Of a DNA stretch of 64,000 nucleotides, positions 55,763 to 64,000 are shown piece by piece. How positions within the stretch are numbered: the stretch's first letter is position 1; each line of letters starts with the position of its first letter. A program made the position numbers and the translations under genes. Source of the DNA: Nothopassalora personata (taxonomy: Eukaryota; Ascomycota; Dothideomycetes; Mycosphaerellales; Mycosphaerellaceae); contig CM066294.1 in the NCBI GenBank assembly GCA_033816765.1, positions 310,001 to 374,000 of the forward strand. The letters run 5' to 3'. The notes under the pieces are model-generated. The model ran no database searches, was not told where the DNA came from, and was given only the letters and a program-made list of their open reading frames with translations.

Positions 55763-57526
55763 ATGGACTACAGACATGTCACACCTCCTCCGGATGATGC
55801 GTACACGACTACGCACTGCCCAGGCGGCAGTGCCAGCACGCAGGCGTCCTACTACCATCACAACTGGTCTCCAGAGACCGTAATGACTGCTGCCACAACT
55901 CCGCCCCGATCACCATACATCATCAGAGAAAGTGGCTCACGCCTTTTGCCAAAGCCAAGGGACCAGGACCAGATCATAGATTCCAAGCCTGTCATGGCAG
56001 GCCTCCATGGCCACAATCGCACAGCTTCACTGCCTGCCGATGCCTTTGCGATGCAATTCGGGCCAGCCATACCACAATACTCGGGGATTGACCGACGATC
56101 CGAAAGCCCTCGCGGTAGAGCACAGGCACCCAGTCCAGCCCCGTCAACATATGGACATCTTCAGCCGGAGTCAGCATCTCAAAGACCATCAATAGCCAAC
56201 ATGAGATCAGTGTCCACGTCTCACATCTCAAGCGTCAGATCTCACTCGCGCAATGTGTCGTCTTCAAGTATCGATGCTTCTATGCTCAGCAGGTATGGCT
56301 ACCCAACATACCGCCAGAGTCCTACGCCACAACCAATCGGCTGCGGGATCTCAATGTCACGGACACCAAGTGCCATGAGCCACCTAGCACCTATCGCTAT
56401 GCCAAACGGCCATGTCCAATCATATCCAAACGGCCGCAGAACAGCAAGTCCTGCAGCAAATCCGTCGCGGCTCTCTGTTGAAGCTGAGATCCCGGATGAT
56501 GTGGATCTGCCTACATTAACGGTGTTGGAGTATCTCACCGCCCCAAATCCCACGCCCTCCTTGATCCAGAAGATCACCGAGACCAACAAGCTCCAGAATA
56601 ACCACTTCTGGTTCGACATCCGCAACATCCGACCTTGGTCCGACTTCAACATCGACACCATTTCGAGCATCCCAGGTCTCCTCGACCTCCTCAAAGTCGA
56701 CATCTCGACCCGCCACCTCCCCACTCCCAGCCCTGTCAACCTCTCCCCAGAATCTCCCTCCCAACTAGCCGAACTCTGCGCAAACCACCACGCCATCAAA
56801 GTTAACGCCGCTCTCAAAATCGCCCAGGGCGACAAACACATCGCCATGCGCACTCTCCGAACCATGCCCGGCGCACGCCACCAACCACAATTCGTGGCAA
56901 ACTACCAATCAGATGGGGAAAAGACAATCTACGGCGACGGTCGTGGCCGTGTCGTTGGAATCGTCAAGTCCTACGACCAATGGAACTCCGGCTACCGCAA
57001 CGGCTCCCCCATCGACAAAATTAAATACCTCGAACACCTCGCGCACCTACACCACGTCATGCGCGAGCACGGCACCCGCTACGGCTTCATCCTAACCGAA
57101 ATCGAACTCGTCTGCATCCGTGTCGGCGGTCCCACTACCACCAGCAAAACCGACAGCAACATTCCCCTCTTCGGCTACCTCGAGATCTCTCGAAGCGTCC
57201 AAATCTCCTCCTCCTCCGCCGCCGCCGTCCACAGTCCCTCCTCCTCCTCCGGTTCGGGCGGCCCACTCCGCATGACAGTCGATCTAGCACTATGGTACCT
57301 CCACATGCTGGCGAAAGAACAGCCTTTCCCAAACCAATACTATTGGCGTCTGGATGTGGGGGGCCCAGCTGCGATGACGAGGAAACATCATCTGCCGAGG
57401 GATGAGTGGATGCCGAAGGTGAATTTGCAGGATAAGAGAGTTTCGAAGCGGGTGAGGGGGTGGGTCTGGCCGGATGAGCCGTTACATAAGAGGGAGTGTG
57501 GGAGGGGGAGGGGTAAGGGGAAGTAA
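55763..57526 (+). CDS. Conserved fungal protein of unknown function
   Basis: Single exon, 587 aa. The first 240 or so residues are Ser/Pro-rich and disordered. From about 245 a folded domain begins (VDLPTLTVLEYLTAPNPTPS, LQNNHFWFDIRNIRPW, IPGLLDLL) and continues with VVGIVKSYDQWNSGYR, YLEHLAHLHHVMREHGTRYG, FILTEIELVCIR, LFGYLEISR, MTVDLALWYLHMLAKEQPF and WRLDVGG, ending RVRGWVWPDEPLHKREC. The alternation of acidic residues in beta-strand-like segments (FILTEIELV) is reminiscent of a PD-(D/E)XK nuclease-like fold, but I cannot show catalytic residues. A Ser/Ala run (about 480-500) is encoded by TCC/GCC repeats. Function unknown; nucleus or cytoplasm cannot be told. Confidence 0.8.
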   Translation: MDYRHVTPPPDDAYTTTHCPGGSASTQASYYHHNWSPETVMTAATTPPRSPYIIRESGSRLLPKPRDQDQIIDSKPVMAGLHGHNRTASLPADAFAMQFGPAIPQYSGIDRRSESPRGRAQAPSPAPSTYGHLQPESASQRPSIANMRSVSTSHISSVRSHSRNVSSSSIDASMLSRYGYPTYRQSPTPQPIGCGISMSRTPSAMSHLAPIAMPNGHVQSYPNGRRTASPAANPSRLSVEAEIPDDVDLPTLTVLEYLTAPNPTPSLIQKITETNKLQNNHFWFDIRNIRPWSDFNIDTISSIPGLLDLLKVDISTRHLPTPSPVNLSPESPSQLAELCANHHAIKVNAALKIAQGDKHIAMRTLRTMPGARHQPQFVANYQSDGEKTIYGDGRGRVVGIVKSYDQWNSGYRNGSPIDKIKYLEHLAHLHHVMREHGTRYGFILTEIELVCIRVGGPTTTSKTDSNIPLFGYLEISRSVQISSSSAAAVHSPSSSSGSGGPLRMTVDLALWYLHMLAKEQPFPNQYYWRLDVGGPAAMTRKHHLPRDEWMPKVNLQDKRVSKRVRGWVWPDEPLHKRECGRGRGKGK

Positions 57527-57738
57527 TAGTGCGAAGGCGGGATCTGCGTGAGGGAGGGGGCGGGGATGAGAGCTTCACGGCCGACAGTGTGTTTTACTGG
57601 CCCTGACGGGTCGTTTGATACCCAAAGCGATTCAGCGATGCATGGTTTAGCATAGCGTTGGCGTTTGTCAGGCTCGGGATGGTATATTACTGTGCTGTAC
57701 AGTCTATCTGTTTCTCTTCTCTGGTGGTGGTTTTTAAG

Positions 57739-57924
57739 ACCTGATCGTGCGTCTTCATTGCCTTTCCCTCTAGTCTTACAGCCCAAAGACATGAACAACA
57801 AAGCCATACCAGTCGTCGTCGATCCGTCTGAACCTGATCGTGCGTCTTGAGTGCCTTCCATCTAGTCTTGCAGCCCAAAGACATCAGCAACAAAGCCATT
57901 CCACTCATCGTCGATCCCGCGCCG
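57739..57924. repeat. 93-bp tandem duplication in a 3' flank
   Basis: Two diverged units, 57,739-57,831 and 57,832-57,924 (both with cctgatcgtgcgtctt, cagcccaaagacat and aacaaagccat), in the 526-bp spacer between two convergent genes. Short open frames on both strands merely reflect the duplication. Confidence 0.85.
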
Positions 57925-58052
57925 ACAATCTTCTACGACTTCAACGTCACTTCCTGCGCGGTCACTACCAGCACAGTCCATTAGCTGGTCTCGCCACCCC
58001 CATGTCGTCGAAGACAAGGTCCGTCCATCTTACCAGCCTACCCTCATAAACC

Positions 58053-58757
58053 TCAAATCTTCATCCTCAAAAGATTCCCCACCATCTCCCTCCCCGTAAC
58101 CCTCGTCGTCGCCCACAATGTCGGAAAATCCAAAGTACTACTAAACGTATCCGCGTACCCGAACCCCAGCATAGGCGGGATCCACCCTCTCGCATACTCC
58201 AGCGCAAAACACGCAGATTCCATCTTATACTGCTTGACCTCCCCCCGCTTGAGATGATGCACGGTCCCCGGCGGGTAAACCTCGGGATGAAAGACCCCCG
58301 GCTTGGGGCTGTAGGCGAGTTGGGTCCCGGTCAAGATGTGGAAGTAGTCGTCGGCGGTGTGTCGGCCGGTGTGGCCTTCTGTGCCGATGGCGGTGCCGAA
58401 GATTATGAGGTATTCGGTGATGCTGGCGTGGATGATGTACATTGCGCCCATGGCGCCGCCGGCGTTGTTAAAGATCCATTCTTGGTGGAGGTTGAGGTGG
58501 GGGGCGAGGGAGGGGATGGCGTAGAGGTCGGAGACGATGGAGGTGATGATGGCATCGGTATTGTTGCCGTGTTTTGCGATGGCGGCGAGGGAGATTTGGT
58601 GGAGGTGCGAGGGGGTGAAGATGTAGAAGGTTTCGAGGTGGGAGTCGAGGAAGAGGTAGAGGCTGTAGGTTGCGGCTAGGAGGGCGATGGCGAGGGAGAT
58701 TCGCGTGTAGTTTGGTTTTGATGGGTTGGGCGTTTTGGATGTCTTCTTGGACGCCAT
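58053..58757 (-). CDS. ERG2: C-8 sterol isomerase
   Basis: ER-membrane enzyme of ergosterol biosynthesis that moves the C8=C9 double bond to C7=C8; homologous to the mammalian sigma-1 receptor. The start chosen is ATG 58,755-58,757 (MASKKTSKTPNPSKP), 234 aa; the open frame extends 26 codons further up but without support. One N-terminal transmembrane segment (ISLAIALLAATYSLYLFL, about 22-39). Family blocks are HQEWIFNNAGGAMGAMYIIH, EYLIIFGTAIGTEGHTGRH, TADDYFHILTGTQ, VYPPGTVHHLKRGEVKQYKM and EYARGWIPPMLGFGYADTFSS. Conserved acidic residues of the ligand pocket (Asp pair in ADDYF, Glu in MESACFALEYARG) are present. This is the target of morpholine-type fungicides together with Erg24 (family knowledge). 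Confidence 0.97.
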   Translation of the reverse strand: MASKKTSKTPNPSKPNYTRISLAIALLAATYSLYLFLDSHLETFYIFTPSHLHQISLAAIAKHGNNTDAIITSIVSDLYAIPSLAPHLNLHQEWIFNNAGGAMGAMYIIHASITEYLIIFGTAIGTEGHTGRHTADDYFHILTGTQLAYSPKPGVFHPEVYPPGTVHHLKRGEVKQYKMESACFALEYARGWIPPMLGFGYADTFSSTLDFPTLWATTRVTGREMVGNLLRMKI

Positions 58758-59460
58758 GGTGGGAGGAGGAAAAGCAGGACCGCAAGAGGAGCAGGACTTG
58801 TGGAAGAGGGTGAAGCGCGGGTGAAATGAACGCAAGCGAATGCTTGATCTTGTGGTTGTGTCTTTCTACAACACGATGTGATATCAATTCGGCATCGTAC
58901 GAGGTCGCAATATGCCATGTTTGCTTAGTGGTCCGAGCTCAACAGGAAGTGAATGCGCGGGCGGCGTGCCGGCAGGACAGTCTCTGCTGCAACAACATCG
59001 TTGATGCGTGAGATCTGCTGTACTGCAGTTGATGAGACGTAAGGCTGTGGTTGCATACATGTACTACTGTATCGTACAGTACTGTATATGCGTTATTCCC
59101 GCTCCCTGGACACGTTCGCCCGGGATGCTGCGGGCTGTTTCATGTCCCCCGGCTGTTTCATCTTTTGATTGGGCCTGATGATGACGGCGACCTCAGTGCT
59201 CGTGGAGCAGATTGATCATTCACCAACAGAGTTCGAATCCGTCTCACTCATGAACAGGCCAGGGTTCTTGATCCGCGCAATTTATCGTTCCCGATTGCTA
59301 CAGTAAAGACGCTCCTGGGGTGCGCCATTCCACTCGACCATCTCTCGCTTCGCTCCCTCCGCATCTGTACTGTAGTTATCTGTGTGCAGCGACCATCGCG
59401 AAGGTCCGCGGTCCAAAGTCCCACCCCACCCCACCCCACCATCCATCCATCCATCCAGAC
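58758..59460. other. Divergent intergenic region
   Basis: Between ERG2 (minus) and the proline-rich gene (plus). It has repeated tactgta/tacagta words (about 59,020-59,090), a repeated ggctgtttcat (about 59,130-59,160) and a (ccat)n run just before the next ATG. A GTTCGAATCC word at 59,230 is not part of a tRNA. Confidence 0.5.
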
Positions 59461-60873
59461 ATGCCGCACATCCCTCCTCTGCGAGTATCAAAATCCAACG
59501 TCGGGAAGCCGCACCACGTGCCCGACCACCTACAGAATGGCCACCCGCATATCCCAGACAATGGACCTCGACTCCGACACTCAAGACTGCCGATATTCAA
59601 GCAAGTGCGGTCCATGTTGCAGAAGCCGTCGCCGCTCATCATTACATCGGACGCTATCGGACACAATGACAGCTCCCATCAATCTGGCACGGCTCCAGAC
59701 CTGAAACCATCTAATTACAACGATGCAGACGACGGTGCAGACGACGACGACGACGACGACGCTCAAAGACAGCGCTCCCCCACTCGACTTCAGAACAATC
59801 CTCCCGAGAGGCTGCCAAGCAACCCGCCAGTGTCTGCACTGGAAGACCCACACACGCAGTGCGAAAGATTGCCACGCTTTGACTGGGACCGCGAGCCTGT
59901 TTCACCAGTTTCATCCACATCAGACATCTCACCCGACCACGATCAAATTGCCATCGGCCCGAGCCAGGTCTCAGTCAACCTGCGCGCTCTGCCTCAGACA
60001 CCGACGCAGCCGAACATGGTCTCTGTCAAGCGCAAGCCCACACCAAGTGGCTATTCACAGGCTTCCGAGAACATCCCACCATCACCTCCACCACCTTGCG
60101 ACAATCATTATCCCACACCGACCTCGCGGCGGCACCATACACAGCCCAATAGCCACTTCAGCTGGACAACAGGCGCAACCTCGATCGGACCCACCTCACG
60201 ACCTTCGATGGACACCAGCAATGCAACCCCTCCACACAGCAAAGACGACGGCGACATGCATACCACCAGCCACTTCAGCTGGAGCACCATCCAGACCAGC
60301 ACGACCCACACCGTACGTCCAGAATCACCGCCACCAAGTCCCCCGCCCGCAGTACCCTCCAAGTACAGACAGCCCCCAGTCCAATCCATTCTCTCCCGGC
60401 ACCGACCGATCCAGCGCGCAGACAAAGACCTCTGGACCCCACCTCCCCGAAAAACCTCCCTAGCAACCGACCACGGAGTCTCCTCCAGCGCAAAATCCAA
60501 CCTCCTCAACCTCAACTCCCGCCCCTTCACCGAACACGACAACAGCGGCTCCGGCAAAAAACTCCCCCCACCACCAGAACTGCACTCCCCCGCGATCTCA
60601 CACAAAGAAGTCTTACTAAAAGAGGAGCAAGATAAGATCCACCAGCGGAAAAATCTCGAAAGGGCGATCGCCGATCTGATCAAGATCGAGACGGCCAGTC
60701 CGATGGATGTAAGCTGGGAGCAGGTCAAGAATGCGAGGGTGAGGATTGCGGAGTTGAGGACGACGTTGGCCGAGGTGCAGATGGAGGAGAGGGAGATTGG
60801 AGTTGCGATTACGAGGGCGAGGAGAAAGGAGGGCGAGGAGGAGGGCTTGTGGGTTAGGAGGGTGACGAGCTAG
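59461..60873 (+). CDS. Proline-rich disordered protein with C-terminal coiled coil
   Basis: Single exon, 470 aa from the first ATG in frame. Mostly low complexity: an Asp run (about 98-104), many Pro-rich stretches (PPSPPPP, PESPPPSPPPA) and two copies of a SHFSW motif (NSHFSWTTGATS and TSHFSWSTIQTS, about 232 and 276), a motif I associate with fungal regulators of this style. The last 75 residues (from KEVLLKEEQDKIHQRKNLE to ITRARRKEGEEEG) are a heptad-like coiled coil. No enzyme motif. Possibly a scaffold or cytoskeletal/polarity factor, which is inference only. Confidence 0.78.
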   Translation: MPHIPPLRVSKSNVGKPHHVPDHLQNGHPHIPDNGPRLRHSRLPIFKQVRSMLQKPSPLIITSDAIGHNDSSHQSGTAPDLKPSNYNDADDGADDDDDDDAQRQRSPTRLQNNPPERLPSNPPVSALEDPHTQCERLPRFDWDREPVSPVSSTSDISPDHDQIAIGPSQVSVNLRALPQTPTQPNMVSVKRKPTPSGYSQASENIPPSPPPPCDNHYPTPTSRRHHTQPNSHFSWTTGATSIGPTSRPSMDTSNATPPHSKDDGDMHTTSHFSWSTIQTSTTHTVRPESPPPSPPPAVPSKYRQPPVQSILSRHRPIQRADKDLWTPPPRKTSLATDHGVSSSAKSNLLNLNSRPFTEHDNSGSGKKLPPPPELHSPAISHKEVLLKEEQDKIHQRKNLERAIADLIKIETASPMDVSWEQVKNARVRIAELRTTLAEVQMEEREIGVAITRARRKEGEEEGLWVRRVTS

Positions 60874-61435
60874 GTCATCGTGGTGAAGCGTGATGTGGAA
60901 TTTGAGCAGAGCGTGGAGTTTGGCGTTCGTTGTAGCGACGTTACAACTCATTTTGTAGCGAGGCGTTTCCGGGGGGGGGGGGGGGCAGTCAGTCAGCTGA
61001 GCTGAGCTGCTTGTTGATAATGATTGATCTTTCCTGTACGATGAAATTCCGAGGGGAAATCATCCTATTTCCTTCCCTGCTTCATTCCCTCTCATCTATT
61101 CCACCCGGACAGACGGTCGACAGGACAGAGGCCAGGACCGCAGCGACGACGATCTAAAGTGAGTGAGATTTTCTCATTCGACGGCTTTAGTGCTCGTGTT
61201 CCATTCTCATTCCTGCCAGCGAGCGAGCGAGCGAGCCATGGCGGCTTTGCTATGCTATCCTCGGCAAAAGCCGATTGGCCCTACGCTTCGAAGCGACTGC
61301 ACCCACCAAACCTCTTTAATTTTTTTGCTTACGGCTTCTGCTTCTGCTTCATGCCACTCGCGCCTGCGGTTTGAAAATGAAAAAGTTGTACAAGTTATCA
61401 GGATCCCGTTGTGGTGTCCACCACAGCTCCTTGAA
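60874..61435. other. Intergenic with homopolymer and inverted tetranucleotide runs
   Basis: A run of 15 G at 60,971-60,985. An AGCG run at 61,218-61,236 is mirrored by its reverse complement (gctc)n at about 61,473-61,488, inside the end of the BTB reading frame. No gene recognised. Confidence 0.6.
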
Positions 61436-62072
61436 TTAAAGGTTTGTGAAGGGAGAAAAGACTCCACGGGACGCTCGCTCGCTCGCTCCTTGTGGTCTTT
61501 TACCCGGTGCAGGTTTTTTCATACTGTACTGACACGCAAGCTGTGTGTGCACCATGAAGCGGCGCGCTGGAGAACCTTCGCAAGTGCCATCGAAGATCGT
61601 GTAATACACTTCGTTCGCTGGGAGCTAGCAAACGCCTCCGGGGCTCCGCTGGTCCGCCTTCTGCGCGACCGCCGTGAGGGCAGCGTCGCAGAAGGCATCG
61701 TCCTGAAATTTTTCGCCGAATACGTAGAGCTTCGTAAGGGAGTCGTAGTCGTAGTACTTGCTGGTGGCTGCCACTTGTGCGACTGGTGAGCCGTAGAGCC
61801 AATCGAGGTAGGTGGCCATGGTGTCGACATCGTCTTCTTTGAGCTCGATCACGCCAGACGCGTCTTCTGTCCAGTGCTTGTCGAGTGCAGCGCGGAAGAA
61901 GGGCGACTTTTCGCGGATGTGGTCTTCGTGGACAGTCAGAGTCTGTGGTGGCGTGCCGACTCTGAGTGTGATAGTGTTACTCGAGAAGCTGGCATATCAT
62001 TCGGTGACAGGATCTGGTAGTATTGTGATGTGATCTTACCGGCGACGCTTAGCGGCCCTCTCTTGTTCGTCA
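61436..62072 (-). pseudogene. BTB/POZ-domain protein gene with in-frame TAG
   Basis: The core, read leftward from about 61,988, is TITLRVGTPPQTLTVHEDHI, REKSPFFRAALDKHW, VIELKEDDVDTMATYLDWLY and KLYVFGEKFQDDAFCDAAL, a textbook fungal BTB domain of the kind used as cullin-3 adaptor. A TAG at 61,625-61,627 interrupts it, yet the same frame continues LPANEVYYTIFDGTCEGSPA, the usual continuation in this family, to a TAA at 61,436. A weak in-frame 45-bp intron (GTCGCG...GCTAG) could remove the TAG. Upstream, ATG 62,072 and a GTAAGA...GCCAG intron exist but join in the wrong frame, so the 5' end is unresolved. Either a recently broken gene or one with unusual splicing. A foldback element lies about 65 bp upstream. 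Confidence 0.6.
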
Positions 62073-62138
62073 TGGCGGTGTCAGTTGATAGGTGATGGTG
62101 TTGAGGGTGTTGTGGCGTTGTGGCGTAGCATGATAAAC

Positions 62139-62679
62139 CGGTGAATTACTCCCATGGGGACAATTATGTCGTTTATTACTCCTATAGGGACAATTATGTA
62201 AGAATTACTCCCATAGGGACTTATAGGGATGCCAAATTACTGCTATAGGGACACATTATAGCAGTCGCTCTTTACGACTTCTTCATGTACTACTGTCATT
62301 TAATATGCTCTGCTAGCTTATACGAGCATGTTAAATAACAGTAGAACGACTTAGCTCGTAGCTTGTATAAGTTGCGAGTAGGTAAAGAGTAGCTCGGGGA
62401 GCAAGAACGACATAACAAGATAGGGCTTGTCTAAGACATATAATGCGGACATATAGTCGAGAGCCGACATTCGGAGCAACATCGTTATACTGCAGTATAT
62501 TTAGCATCTGCAGAAACAATATTTAACTATGTTATAGGTGCAAAAAATGAAGATTGCTATAATGTGTCCCTATAGCAGTAATTTGGCATCCTTATAAGTC
62601 CCTATAGGAGTAATTTTTGCATAATGATCCCTATGGCAGTAATCTCCGACATAATTGTCCCCATGGGAGTAATTCACCG
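62139..62679. mobile_element. 541-bp foldback MITE, Mutator-like
   Basis: Terminal inverted repeats of about 135 bp (left 62,139-62,273; right about 62,547-62,679) begin CGGTGAATTACTCCC and match closely along their length. The perfect 10-bp direct repeat CATGATAAAC flanks the element (62,129-62,138 and 62,680-62,689), as expected for a target-site duplication of a Mutator-like (MULE) transposon, 9-11 bp. Each arm is built of four tandem units of about 30 bp with the core ATTACTCCYATAGGGAC (left-arm units at 62,145, 62,175, 62,204 and 62,236). The 270-bp centre has no transposase. It is not RIPed to the degree of the left block. Confidence 0.88.
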
Positions 62680-62818
62680 CATGATAAACATTGGAGCTCG
62701 AAAGGTGATGCGATGCAGAAATGGTGTTTGAGGTTCGTGGCGGGTCGACGATTTTGAATTCACTGGAAGTGAATCGGACTTCGCACATGCAAACCGCAGA
62801 CTGCCCCGACAGTGAAGA

Positions 62819-64000
62819 TCAACTGATCTGAATGTCGACAGCCACTTTCACACCTCCAGCTATCATGTCAATGACTTCACCGTCCATGATGCCTTGCACA
62901 TAGCAATGCCCAACCACTTTATACTTGCCCTCGAACGGCCGCAGGAGTATAGGGTAGCTGCTGCCATACAACACAGCAATCACATCGCCAGGTTGCGCCA
63001 GGCTTGGGATGACAGCAAAGTAACCCTCTTTGGTCTGCGCAAAGCGTCTCGACCACATGAAGTCCATCATGCGCCGGAGTGGGTTGAAATACTGCTCAGA
63101 CTCGTTCTTCAGATGCTCAATCAGTGCCACGCGCCGATCAGCCGCACCGACGAACGACCCATGATCTTGAAAGTAGTCCCTGAAAGGTCGGCCGCAAAGG
63201 ACGAAGTCAACATGACGCTTGAAGAATAAGTGCACATGCCACAGCAGGTCTTGTGGGAGTTCGCTGTCGTCATTCGGTGGTGGCGAAGCCGGATCCTCCA
63301 TAATCAAGGAGTCGAGCAAGCACGAGAAGCTGGCTGGTGCGGTGTGGCCATTGCGATCACGGTTGCCCATCAGAGCTCGCCAGAAGGCCTCGGTCGCTGC
63401 GGCAGCGCTTCCATAGCTGTTGATGCTCGATGATGGGAAAACAATATCGCTGGCTTGGCTGAAGTCGTCTTCCCGAACTCTGTTACCACCCATACCGTCG
63501 ACAGTGTCGAAGAGTACACCTTTGGCGATAAGCGTACAGCAATCGTCGGTAAAGGACACCTCTGCTTTGAGGCTACCATGAGCATTGTAGTCAGGTTCGT
63601 GCCTTGCGTTCATGATCCTCTTCGACCAAGTCATGTCCGGCACCCACGAAGGTATATGCTCGTTGAAGGGCCTGGTATGCCCAGTAGTCCATGAGTCGTT
63701 GCCGCATTGGTGCAAGACGTCAAGACTTTGCTCTCCTTCGATCCAAGCTGTTGCAAACATTCGGAATGTGTCCACGTAGGGCAAGCTGTAGTCGGTGTTT
63801 ATGCGCGAGGTAATGCTGTCGTTCAAAAGACCCAGTACACCATAAACCTTATCTTCTGGCTTGGTGCACCCGCCCTTCCGGCTTCGATCAACCACGAGCT
63901 TGGTCAGGATCGGTTCACCCGCTCTGACCTTCTCCTGGAGTTCGCGAAAGTCTTCAACTTTACCCCATTGCCAGTAAACCATGTCGCGCCAATATGCTTC
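62819..64000 (-). CDS. HET-type heterokaryon-incompatibility-like protein, 3' part
   Basis: The frame is open through the right edge of the window, so the N-terminus, where the HET domain would sit, is missing. The visible 390 or so residues begin YWRDMVYWQWGK and contain GGCTKPEDKVYGVLGLLND, the conserved block that follows the HET domain in many fungal proteins, then FATAWIEGEQSLDVLHQCG, IPSWVPDMTWSKR, LIAKGVLFDTV and the C-terminal signature GDVIAVLYGSSYPILLRPF and YKVVGHCYVQGIMDGE. The stop is TGA at 62,819-62,821. HET proteins trigger cell death on fusion of unlike individuals; a role for this one cannot be inferred. It lies 140 bp from the foldback element. Confidence 0.88.
   Translation of the reverse strand, partial: EAYWRDMVYWQWGKVEDFRELQEKVRAGEPILTKLVVDRSRKGGCTKPEDKVYGVLGLLNDSITSRINTDYSLPYVDTFRMFATAWIEGEQSLDVLHQCGNDSWTTGHTRPFNEHIPSWVPDMTWSKRIMNARHEPDYNAHGSLKAEVSFTDDCCTLIAKGVLFDTVDGMGGNRVREDDFSQASDIVFPSSSINSYGSAAAATEAFWRALMGNRDRNGHTAPASFSCLLDSLIMEDPASPPPNDDSELPQDLLWHVHLFFKRHVDFVLCGRPFRDYFQDHGSFVGAADRRVALIEHLKNESEQYFNPLRRMMDFMWSRRFAQTKEGYFAVIPSLAQPGDVIAVLYGSSYPILLRPFEGKYKVVGHCYVQGIMDGEVIDMIAGGVKVAVDIQIS

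Noticed and set aside
57388..57908. Repetitive minus-strand frames with LGCKTR repeats
   Set aside because: They follow from the 93-bp tandem duplication in a 3' flank and have no other support.
59222..59250. GTTCGAATCC word resembling a tRNA B box
   Set aside because: No A box, no acceptor pairing and no anticodon stem upstream.

Overview
The window looks like a piece of a filamentous ascomycete chromosome (Pezizomycotina, and by gene style probably a Dothideomycete; that placement is inference). Supporting signs are short GT-AG introns of about 45-115 bp, a fungal-only gene repertoire (Erg2, Zn2Cys6 regulator, HET-type protein, secreted GPI-type protein) and a large block of repeats mutated by RIP (repeat-induced point mutation).

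Region 1 (about 1-16,140) has no intact gene. It is TpA-rich and nearly free of CpA/TpG while CpG survives, the usual RIP signature. Inside it I can read relics of Ty1/copia elements (integrase and reverse transcriptase on the + strand at about 12,750-15,010, and a second copy at 1-2,340), a Ty3/gypsy relic ending in a chromodomain (about 8,880-9,115), a pair of 880-bp SINE/LINE-like insertions with 13-14 bp target-site duplications, a dispersed 184-bp LTR-like repeat and a 320-bp uninterrupted AGT microsatellite. The block ends at an 8-bp minisatellite (16,152-16,298).

Region 2 (16.3-32.6 kb): a decayed TPT-type transporter, a serine carboxypeptidase with a 17-nt micro-exon and a GC-AG intron, a secreted M35-like metalloprotease, eIF3 subunit L, a GPI-type surface protein, a decayed FAD monooxygenase, and a U2SURP/SR140-like splicing factor whose stop codon is followed by 63 open in-frame codons ending in a second copy of its C-terminal acidic motif. 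Region 3 (33.0-40.3 kb) is a complete single-exon TOR kinase gene, divergent from the splicing factor.

Region 4 (41.0-46.5 kb) is a small catabolic cluster: salicylate-hydroxylase-like monooxygenase, intradiol (catechol/hydroxyquinol 1,2-) dioxygenase and a convergent Zn2Cys6 regulator, consistent with salicylate to catechol to cis,cis-muconate. Region 5 (47.3-60.9 kb) carries a NAPE-PLD-like metallo-beta-lactamase-fold protein with a mitochondrial-type presequence, a small secreted protein, a degraded ankyrin-like gene, a single-pass membrane protein, a diacylglycerol/sphingoid-base-kinase-like protein, a conserved fungal protein of unknown function, the sterol C-8 isomerase Erg2 and a proline-rich disordered protein.

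Region 6 (61.4-64.0 kb) has a BTB/POZ gene with an in-frame TAG, a 541-bp foldback transposable element with 10-bp target-site duplications about 65 bp upstream of it, and the 3' part of a HET-type gene cut by the window edge. All exon boundaries were placed by eye from splice signals, reading frame and family motifs; none has transcript support here.
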